Source of the DNA: Aeromicrobium sp.
GTDB taxonomy: Bacteria; Actinomycetota; Actinomycetes; Propionibacteriales; Nocardioidaceae
Direction of reading: 5' to 3'
Length of the DNA: 6,401 nt
Assembly (NCBI GenBank): GCA_023254755.1
Contig: JALRKU010000427.1
Coordinates: forward strand, 1-6,401
The notes under the pieces were generated by a model. That model worked only from the letters and a program-made list of their open reading frames with translations. It did not search any database and was not told the origin of the DNA. Shown piece after piece: positions 1-5,143 of the stretch; the first letter of the stretch is position 1; the number at the start of each line of letters is the position of its first letter. The position numbers and the translations under genes were made by a program.

Positions 1-2269
1 CACCGGCGACCGCGACGCCCTGCAGCTGGTGAGCCCCACCACGACCGTGCTCTACCCGCGCAAGGGCGTCTCCGATCTCGCGCGCATGACGCCCGCCGCG
101 GTCGAGGAGAAGTACGGCGTCACGCCCGACCACTACCCCGAGCTGGCCGCACTGGTGGGCGAGACCAGCGACAACCTGCCGGGTGTGCCGGGCGTCGGGC
201 CCAAGACGGCCGCCAAGTGGATCAACCAGTACGGCAGCCTGGGGGCCCTCGTCGACGACGTCGAGGCGATCCCGGGCAAGGCCGGCCAGTCCCTGCGCGA
301 GCACCTCGACGACGTGCTGCGCAACCGACGCATCAACGCGCTCGTGTGCGACCTCGAGCTCGAGGCGCGTCCCAACGACCTGCGCTTCACCACGGACTGG
401 AACCGCGACGCGATCCACCAGGTCTTCGACTCGCTGGAGTTCGCCGCGCTGCGCACCCGGCTGTTCGAGTACCTCGGCGGGGGAGACGAGTCGGCGTCGG
501 CGGACTCGGCGGTCGAGGTCGACGTCACCCGCCTGACCGGGGGCCAGGTGAAGGCCTGGCTTGCCGAGCACGCGGTCGACACCGTCGGGCTCGAGGTCAG
601 CGGCGTCCTGCGTCCGGTCGGCGCCCGGGCCGACGCCGTGGCGATCGCGACCGCCGACGGGCACGGAGCCTGGATCGACACGAGTGCTCTCGGCCCCGAC
701 GACGACGCCGCCCTGGCGGCGTGGCTCGCCGACCCCGACCGTCGCAAGGTGATGCACGACGCCAAGGGTCAGGCGCACGCGCTGCTCGCCCAGGGCTGGA
801 CGCTGGCCGGGCTGTCGGCCGACACCGCGATCGCCGCGTACCTGGTCAAGCCCGACCAGCGGGCCTACGACCTGGCCGACCTGTCGGTCCGCCTGCTGCA
901 CCGCGAGCTCACCGCCGGCGCCGACGACGGCGGTCAGCTGTCGTTCGACGACGACACGGCCGGCGCCGACGAGTCCGTCCAGCGGGCCCGCGCGGCGCTC
1001 GACCTGTGGGGCGTGCTCGAAGAGGAGCTGGAGTCGCAGGAGTCGGCGGCACTGCTGCGCGACGTCGAGCTGCCGCTGCTCGGCGTGCTGCTCGAGATGG
1101 AGCGCGACGGCATCGCGATCGACACCGGTCACCTCGAGGCGCTGCACTCCGAGTTCACCGACGGCGTGCAGGGCGCCGCCGAGGAGGCGTACGCGGTCAT
1201 TGGGCGCGAGGTGAACCTCGGCTCGCCCAAGCAGCTGCAGGAGGTGCTGTTCGACGAGCTCGACATGCCCAAGACCAAGCGCACCAAGACCGGCTACACC
1301 ACCGACGCCGACGCGCTGCAGTCGCTGTTCGCCAAGACCCAGCACCCGTTCCTCCAGCACCTGCTCACGCACCGCGACGTCATCCGTCTCCGGCAGACGG
1401 TCGAGGGGCTGCAGAAGACGGTCGCCCCCGACGGCCGCATCCACACCACGTACTTCCAGACCATCGCGGCGACCGGCCGCCTCAGCTCGGCCGACCCCAA
1501 CCTGCAGAACATCCCGATCCGCACCGAGTCGGGTCGCCGCATCCGCCAGGCGTTCATGGTGGGCGACGGCTACGAGACGCTGCTGACGGCCGACTACAGC
1601 CCGATCGAGATGCGGATCATGGCGCACCTGTCCGAGGACGACGCGCTGATCGAGGCGTTCCGTTCGGGTCACGACTTCCACACGGTCATGGCGGCCAAGG
1701 TGTTCGAGCGCGAGCCCGACGACATCGACGGCGGCCTGCGCGCGCGCATCAAGGCCATGAACTACGGCCTGGCCTACGGGTTGTCGGCGTTCGGCCTGAG
1801 TCAGCAGCTCGGCATCGACACGAGTGAGGCGCGCGCGCTGATGGACGACTACTTCGAGACGTTCGGCGGGGTGCGCGACTACCTCGAGAGCGTCGTCGAC
1901 GAGGCCCGCGGCACCGGCTTCACCGCCACCATCATGGGTCGCCGCCGCTACCTGCCCGACCTGCTCAGCGACAACCGTCAGCGCCGCGAGATGGCCGAGC
2001 GCATGGCGCTCAACGCGCCCATCCAGGGCACTGCGGCCGACATCATCAAGGTCGCGATGCTCGGCGTGCAGCGTGCGCTGGTCGCCGCCGACCTCCGCTC
2101 ACGCCTCCTGCTGCAGGTACACGACGAGCTCGTGCTCGAGGTGGCCTCCGGCGAGCTCGAGCAGGTCGAGAAGATCGTGCGCGACGAGATGGCCGGCGCC
2201 GCCGACCTCTCCGTCCCGCTCGACGTCTCCGTCGGCACCGGCCGCACCTGGTTCGACGCCGCTCACTGA
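1..2269 (+). CDS. polA: DNA polymerase I, 5' end cut by window edge
   Basis: Pol I fills gaps and removes RNA primers during lagging-strand synthesis and excision repair in the cytoplasm. Reading starts in frame at base 2; 755 residues are present. Roughly 140-150 N-terminal residues should lie upstream, judged by where the GDxD motif sits in E. coli Pol I. Seen in order: the rest of the 5' nuclease domain (TGDRD at the very start; GETSDNLPGVPGVGPKTA, the helix-hairpin-helix region, about bases 158-209); a degenerate 3'-5' exonuclease domain (about bases 515-1020); then the polymerase domain. Motif A is DYSPIEMR (bases 1592-1615), where most family members have DYSQIE. The O-helix keeps the Arg, Lys and Tyr equivalent to E. 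coli R754, K758 and Y766 (codons 1739, 1751, 1775) and has Tyr at the F762 position (1763). Motif C is QVHDE (HDE at 2120-2128). The exonuclease metal ligands appear lost (GLE where E. coli has DTE), as in other actinobacterial Pol I, so proofreading is unlikely. No frameshift is seen. Codons are strongly C/G-ending, typical of a resident gene. Confidence 0.97.
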   Translation, partial: TGDRDALQLVSPTTTVLYPRKGVSDLARMTPAAVEEKYGVTPDHYPELAALVGETSDNLPGVPGVGPKTAAKWINQYGSLGALVDDVEAIPGKAGQSLREHLDDVLRNRRINALVCDLELEARPNDLRFTTDWNRDAIHQVFDSLEFAALRTRLFEYLGGGDESASADSAVEVDVTRLTGGQVKAWLAEHAVDTVGLEVSGVLRPVGARADAVAIATADGHGAWIDTSALGPDDDAALAAWLADPDRRKVMHDAKGQAHALLAQGWTLAGLSADTAIAAYLVKPDQRAYDLADLSVRLLHRELTAGADDGGQLSFDDDTAGADESVQRARAALDLWGVLEEELESQESAALLRDVELPLLGVLLEMERDGIAIDTGHLEALHSEFTDGVQGAAEEAYAVIGREVNLGSPKQLQEVLFDELDMPKTKRTKTGYTTDADALQSLFAKTQHPFLQHLLTHRDVIRLRQTVEGLQKTVAPDGRIHTTYFQTIAATGRLSSADPNLQNIPIRTESGRRIRQAFMVGDGYETLLTADYSPIEMRIMAHLSEDDALIEAFRSGHDFHTVMAAKVFEREPDDIDGGLRARIKAMNYGLAYGLSAFGLSQQLGIDTSEARALMDDYFETFGGVRDYLESVVDEARGTGFTATIMGRRRYLPDLLSDNRQRREMAERMALNAPIQGTAADIIKVAMLGVQRALVAADLRSRLLLQVHDELVLEVASGELEQVEKIVRDEMAGAADLSVPLDVSVGTGRTWFDAAH

Positions 2270-2284
2270 GCCGGACGGGGTTCC

Positions 2285-2331
2285 ACGGAGTTCACGCAGT
2301 TCGGGTAGCCCTGGCTGCCGGAAGTGCGTGA
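2285..2331. repeat. Palindromic repeat, copy 1 (after polA)
   Basis: Bases 2292-2331 form an imperfect palindrome with 19-base arms (2292-2310 and 2313-2331): 16 Watson-Crick pairs, one G-U and two mismatches. Bases 2292-2316 are identical over 25 bases to 3721-3745. The preceding bases 2285-2291 (ACGGAGT) are the reverse complement of 3761-3767, so the outer 26 bases (2285-2310) match the outer end of copy 2 in inverted orientation with one mismatch. The element lies 15 bases after the polA stop. It may belong to a genome-wide palindromic repeat family or mark one end of an inserted cassette. Confidence 0.8.
2292..2331 (+). terminator. Possible polA terminator hairpin
   Basis: The copy 1 palindrome could fold in the polA transcript into a long GC-rich stem with a short loop, 22 bases past the stop codon. 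No T-run follows (ATCTTGCG), so it is not a classical intrinsic terminator. Actinobacteria often have hairpins without U-tracts in this position, which makes a terminator role plausible but unproven. Confidence 0.4.
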
Positions 2332-2366
2332 TCTTGCGCCCACGTGGTGGATGTGTGGACAGGGCC

Positions 2367-2395
2367 GTGACGGCGGGGCGTTTCTGGGCTAGGTT
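2367..2395 (+). promoter_or_regulatory. Candidate promoter of lipoprotein/PKD pair
   Basis: A GTGACG (2367-2372), sharing four of six bases with the TTGACA -35 consensus, is followed after 17 bases by TAGGTT (2390-2395), which fits the actinobacterial TANNNT -10 pattern. The -10 ends 8 bases before ATG 2404, so transcription would begin at or next to the start codon, giving a leaderless or nearly leaderless message. No convincing Shine-Dalgarno is visible before the ATG, which agrees. An 8-bp palindrome CCACGTGG (2340-2347) lies 19 bases upstream of the -35 and might be an operator; that is speculative. Confidence 0.5.
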
Positions 2396-2403
2396 CCGTG
2401 GGC

Positions 2404-2928
2404 ATGAGATTCGGGGGGATCTTCCTGGTGACCGCGGCCTTGCTGCTGTCGGCCTGCTCCGGTGAGCCGGAGCCCAAGGAACCGACCACGACGCCGAAGC
2501 CGGCGCCCACGTCCACTGCGACGCTTCCGGCGATGCCGGACCAGGCGAAGGAGGACGGGGCCAATGGCGCTGCCGCATTCGCGGCACATTGGATACGTGT
2601 CTCCAACTTCGCTGCCGAGACTGGGGATGTCGAAGAGCTGAAGCGCCTATCAAGCCCGGACTGCGAAGGCTGCGAGAGGTACATCGAGCTCTACCGAAGC
2701 ACCTATGCCGCGGGAGGATACTTTCGCGGCGGTGAATGGGTCCCTGGCGACGCACGTGTCGCCAAGACAGACCTCGGATTCATCGTCAAGACGAAGGTGA
2801 CATGGGAGGAGTCGCGGTTCCGGACCAGCAGCGATGAGCAAGAAGATGTTGGCGAAGCAGGTGGCGACGAGTTGACGTTCGACATCCGTGACGGGCGGGT
2901 GCATCAAGTCGCTTCGGGTGTCGAATGA
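2404..2928 (+). CDS. DUF6318-like lipoprotein, function unknown
   Basis: This is a 174-residue protein predicted to be anchored on the outer face of the cytoplasmic membrane. Residues 1-18 form a short lipoprotein signal (MRF start, hydrophobic stretch, lipobox LSAC with Cys18). A Pro/Thr-rich linker follows to about residue 42, then a compact domain. The domain start (AKEDGANGAAAFAAHWI) and the SSPDCEGC segment (Cys87, Cys90, possibly a disulfide) resemble actinobacterial lipoproteins grouped as DUF6318; this is recognition by eye. No catalytic motif is evident. ATG 2404 is preferred to GTG 2398 because it places the signal correctly and sits 8 bases from a good -10; GTG would be only 2 bases from it. 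The stop overlaps the next gene's start as ATGA, so the two are probably translationally coupled. About 30% of codons from residue 43 on end in A or T (41 of 132 counted by hand), against 2 of 50 in a polA sample. That suggests a different history from polA. Confidence 0.85.
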   Translation: MRFGGIFLVTAALLLSACSGEPEPKEPTTTPKPAPTSTATLPAMPDQAKEDGANGAAAFAAHWIRVSNFAAETGDVEELKRLSSPDCEGCERYIELYRSTYAAGGYFRGGEWVPGDARVAKTDLGFIVKTKVTWEESRFRTSSDEQEDVGEAGGDELTFDIRDGRVHQVASGVE

Positions 2929-3647
2929 CCCCGCTCGCGCGTGTCATCGCGACGCTTGCAGTGATCGTGACGGCCATCGGGATCGGCTCCTCGGCACAAG
3001 CGGGCGTTGACGGGAGACCGAGCCCGAGGAACCCCGACGTCGTGTTCACCGGGATCAACTTCCGTCCCCCGATTCAGGGCGACAAGGGAACGGATCGGTG
3101 GACGAGCCGTCCGTACACGCCGCCCCCCAACTTCTCCGTCTGCCCCGTCCGTCCCGAGATCGGCAATTACGGGTGCCGAACCGATCAGCCTGACGACGAC
3201 GAGGCGGAGCTGACCGAGGGTGATGTGCTGCGGGCGGTGCGGGAGATCGGGTTGCCGCGGTTGGAGGTGTCGATCCAGCCGGGGGAGCGGACGTTGGTGA
3301 ATGCGCGGACGATCTTCTCGACCGAGCCGGTGCCGTTCGCTCGGTCGGTGACGTTGGTCGGGTTCGACGTGGATCTGGAGGCGACGCCGTCGTCGTTCAC
3401 GTGGCATCACGGTGATGGGACGAGTGCGCGGACGACGGAGGCGGGGCGTCCGTATCCGGCGTTCGACGTGACGCATCGGTATCGGGCTCCGGCGGATGTG
3501 GTGAAGCCGCGGGTCGATGTGTCGTATCGGGTGCGGTATCGGGTCGATGGTGGTGCGTGGTCGACGATCGGTCAGACGATCACGGCGGCCGGGCCTGCGG
3601 GGGAGCTCGAGGTTCGTGAGGCCGCTCCCGTGCTCACCGCCCCCTGA
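2925..3647 (+). CDS. Secreted PKD-like domain protein
   Basis: A 240-residue exported protein. The N-terminus has a charged/hydrophobic signal peptide with a likely cleavage after AQA at residue 26. Residues 27-92 are Pro-rich and carry two cysteines (73 and 84) that could form a disulfide, followed by an acidic run (DQPDDDEAE). From about residue 110 there is a beta-rich region with FTWHHGDG (158-165), matching the W-x-x-GDG turn of PKD-type immunoglobulin-like folds, and DVTHRYRAPA (181-190), matching the usual T-H-x-Y strand. PKD domains are generally extracellular binding or spacer modules; no enzyme motif is seen. The ATG overlaps the lipoprotein stop by four bases and has no strong ribosome site of its own, so expression probably depends on the upstream gene. 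Codon use shifts near base 3200: in codons 93-220, 88 of 128 end in G, 22 in T, 18 in C and none in A. Partner and ligand are unknown. Confidence 0.85.
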   Translation: MTPLARVIATLAVIVTAIGIGSSAQAGVDGRPSPRNPDVVFTGINFRPPIQGDKGTDRWTSRPYTPPPNFSVCPVRPEIGNYGCRTDQPDDDEAELTEGDVLRAVREIGLPRLEVSIQPGERTLVNARTIFSTEPVPFARSVTLVGFDVDLEATPSSFTWHHGDGTSARTTEAGRPYPAFDVTHRYRAPADVVKPRVDVSYRVRYRVDGGAWSTIGQTITAAGPAGELEVREAAPVLTAP

Positions 3648-3696
3648 TCCACGGCGCTGATCCACGGCGCTGACCCACGGCGTTGATCCACGACCC
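3645..3696. repeat. Four tandem 13-bp units spanning the stop codon
   Basis: The units are TGATCCACGGCGC at 3645-3657 and 3658-3670 (identical), TGACCCACGGCGT at 3671-3683 (two changes) and TGATCCACGACCC at 3684-3696 (three changes near the end). The first TGA is the stop codon of the PKD-like gene, and each unit begins with TGA, so gain or loss of units would not alter the protein's end. Degeneration increases towards the right. No binding protein or function is evident; replication slippage is a sufficient origin. Confidence 0.85.
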
Positions 3697-3720
3697 AGAT
3701 CGCGCCTGCGCCGTCGGACA

Positions 3721-3760
3721 TCACGCAGTTCGGGTAGCCCTGGCTACCCGAACTACGTGA
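3721..3760. terminator. Possible bidirectional terminator hairpin
   Basis: The palindrome lies 73 bases after the PKD-like gene on the plus strand and 71 bases after the flippase stop on the minus strand, so one long hairpin could end transcription from both convergent genes. There is no T-run on either side, so any termination would be of the U-less type. The position supports the role; sharing 25 bases with another copy shows it is also a repeated element. Confidence 0.5.
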
Positions 3761-3767
3761 ACTCCGT
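3721..3767. repeat. Palindromic repeat, copy 2 (between convergent genes)
   Basis: Bases 3721-3760 form a nearly perfect palindrome: arms 3721-3739 and 3742-3760 pair at 18 of 19 positions, the exception being C3726 with A3755. The left arm and centre (3721-3745) are identical to copy 1 (2292-2316). The right arm continues outward with ACTCCGT (3761-3767), the reverse complement of the left flank of copy 1, while the left flank of copy 2 has no such extension. The full ancestral element was therefore probably a palindrome with arms of about 26 bases, kept intact only on the outer side of each copy. Confidence 0.88.
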
Positions 3768-3831
3768 CCCCCAGGTCCACGCAGCCGCGCGAGTGTCGTC
3801 GGTCCGAACCACAAGCTGGTCCGGGCACGTG

Positions 3832-5040
3832 TCACACGGTCTGGCGTGGGCGTCGTTGGGGGAGGAACCACGAGGCGACGGCGACGGAGGCGGAGACGCA
3901 CGTGACCGTCACGACGAGCCCCGTCAGGTGCAGGTCGAAGCCGTAGGAGATGGCAAGCACCGCGGCCGCGCCGACCCACAGCAGGGCTGTGACGCCGTGC
4001 GAGTGGCGGGCCAGTGCGTCGAATACCAGCAGGTGCACGACCGCCAGGACCGAGCCCGACAGCGCGAACAGCCACAACCGGCCCTGGACCTCCTCGTACT
4101 GCGACCCACCCACGACCGCCAGCGCGACCGGTTGCAGCAGCCACGTCGCCGCGACGGCGGCCGCGCCGAACGCCGCGACGAGGCCCGCGGCACGCACCTT
4201 CGCAGCGGTCGACGTCGCGCGCGCGAGGTCGGGGAACAGCACGACGCTGATGAATTGCGGCATGAACAGCGCGGCCTTCGTGAGGATCAGACCGGCGGCG
4301 TAGAGACCGCTCACGTGCTCATCGAAGCGGTTACGCGCGATCAGGGCATCGAGGCTGCTCAGCACGAAGTAGGCGAGCAGGGCGTGCGTGCCGAGGAACG
4401 CCTCGGCCACGAACGGACGACGGCTGATGACCTCGCCCGTGTGCCCGTGGGCGCGCATCACCGGCAGACCCACGACCACCGGAGCGAACGCGCCGACCAG
4501 GATCCCGATCATCGCGCTGGTCGCCGACGGCTCGATCAGCAGCGCGACGACGCCACCCACGAGCCGGCCGAGACCGTTCGCGACGTAGATGGCCGACAAC
4601 GCCCGCCACCGACTCGAGCCCTGGGCCACGCCGGCGGCCGCTCCCATGACGGTCAGCGGGACCAGCGTCAGGCCACACAGCACGACGGCCCAGTAGGTGT
4701 CGAGCTTGAGGATCGGAGTGAGGGCGACGGTCGAGAGCGCGACGGCACAGCCGGCGACGCCACCCGCCACGAGCATGACCCGTTGCACCACCGCGACGAC
4801 GTCGTCAGCCTGCTCCGGCGCGACGGAGAGTCGTCGGGCGGTCGCGGCCTGGAGCCCGAGCGAGAGCACGTTGCCGATCAGCAGGATGCCGAGCAGCGCG
4901 GTCAACGCGCCGAGCTCGGCCGGGACGAGCAGTCGCGCCGCGGCGACGCTGAACCCGTAGACGACGACGTTCGAGACCATCATCGCCGCGGCCACCAGCG
5001 TCGCGCCGCGAAGACCGGCGCGCTGGTCTCGCGAAGTCAC
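3832..5040 (-). CDS. Polysaccharide flippase, MOP superfamily (Wzx-like)
   Basis: A 402-residue integral membrane protein with about 12 hydrophobic segments spread over the whole length (for example residues 12-35, 43-66, 87-108, 116-140, 173-194, 215-234, 285-311, 322-342, 350-366, 372-393). The early ARLLVPAELGALTALL segment and the central stretch with LSSLDALIARNRF, GLYAAG and SVVLFPDLAR (residues 227-274) match actinobacterial polysaccharide-export flippases related to Wzx and MurJ. Such proteins move lipid-linked sugars across the cytoplasmic membrane; the substrate cannot be read from sequence. It is a little shorter than many relatives. The start is GTG 5040-5038: an in-frame TAG lies four codons upstream and is part of the -10 hexamer, so no earlier start is possible. 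The next ATG, at codon 20, would cut into the first membrane segment. The divergent neighbour is a GT-C-like membrane protein, suggesting a shared surface-glycan role. Confidence 0.87.
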   Translation of the reverse strand: MTSRDQRAGLRGATLVAAAMMVSNVVVYGFSVAAARLLVPAELGALTALLGILLIGNVLSLGLQAATARRLSVAPEQADDVVAVVQRVMLVAGGVAGCAVALSTVALTPILKLDTYWAVVLCGLTLVPLTVMGAAAGVAQGSSRWRALSAIYVANGLGRLVGGVVALLIEPSATSAMIGILVGAFAPVVVGLPVMRAHGHTGEVISRRPFVAEAFLGTHALLAYFVLSSLDALIARNRFDEHVSGLYAAGLILTKAALFMPQFISVVLFPDLARATSTAAKVRAAGLVAAFGAAAVAATWLLQPVALAVVGGSQYEEVQGRLWLFALSGSVLAVVHLLVFDALARHSHGVTALLWVGAAAVLAISYGFDLHLTGLVVTVTCVSASVAVASWFLPQRRPRQTV

Positions 5041-5046
5041 CCGGAC

Positions 5047-5052
5047 ACCCTA
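5047..5052 (-). promoter_or_regulatory. -10 element of flippase gene, leaderless start
   Basis: On the minus strand TAGGGT (5052 to 5047) is followed by GTCCGG and then the GTG start at 5040. The six-base gap places the transcription start at the first base of the GTG, so the mRNA would be leaderless. No Shine-Dalgarno is present. A -35 sequence is not convincing. Confidence 0.55.
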
Positions 5053-5070
5053 ACCACCGCGTGGTGCACC
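5053..5070. promoter_or_regulatory. Inverted repeats next to the flippase -10, possible operator
   Basis: ACCAC (5053-5057) and GTGGT (5061-5065) are inverted around CGC, and the perfect 8-base palindrome GGTGCACC (5063-5070) overlaps the second arm. They abut the -10 hexamer of the flippase gene, where a repressor could act. The arms are short and could occur by chance in such GC-rich DNA. Confidence 0.25.
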
Positions 5071-5131
5071 CGTGGCCTGCAGGACGACCGGGCGGCCCGC
5101 TGGGCTGCGCCGACGACCTCGGCGCACGGCC

Positions 5132-5137
5132 TAGGGT
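5132..5137 (+). promoter_or_regulatory. -10 element of GT-C-like gene, leaderless start
   Basis: TAGGGT (5132-5137) is followed by GTCGCC and the GTG start at 5144, the same geometry as the divergent flippase gene. The TAG is in frame with the gene, so GTG 5144 is the first usable start. A weak -35 candidate, CCGACG (5110-5115), lies 16 bases upstream. No ribosome-binding site is seen, as expected for a leaderless message. Confidence 0.55.
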
Positions 5138-5143
5138 GTCGCC

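Noticed and set aside
217..1827. 536-codon open frame on the plus strand inside polA
   Set aside because: It is an out-of-frame shadow of polA: Arg/Pro/Gly-rich with no domain signature, a typical by-product of very GC-rich coding DNA.
2398..2403. GTG at 2398 as the lipoprotein start
   Set aside because: It lies only 2 bases after the -10 hexamer. ATG 2404 gives better promoter spacing and a normal MRF signal-peptide start.
2099..2755. Minus-strand open frames under the polA end and lipoprotein gene
   Set aside because: These overlap well-supported plus-strand genes and the palindromic repeat, and have no recognisable start context or domain.
3645..3696. CRISPR array
   Set aside because: The units are 13 bp, directly adjoining with no spacers, and degenerate from left to right. 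This is a simple tandem repeat.
2285..3767. Insertion sequence, integron cassette or prophage
   Set aside because: There is no transposase, integrase or attC-like site, and no target-site duplication that I could identify. Only the bracketing palindromes are supported.
3799..3831. Separate terminator hairpin directly after the flippase stop
   Set aside because: Only a four-base stem (ACCA/TGGT) can be drawn. The 3721-3760 palindrome is a far better candidate.
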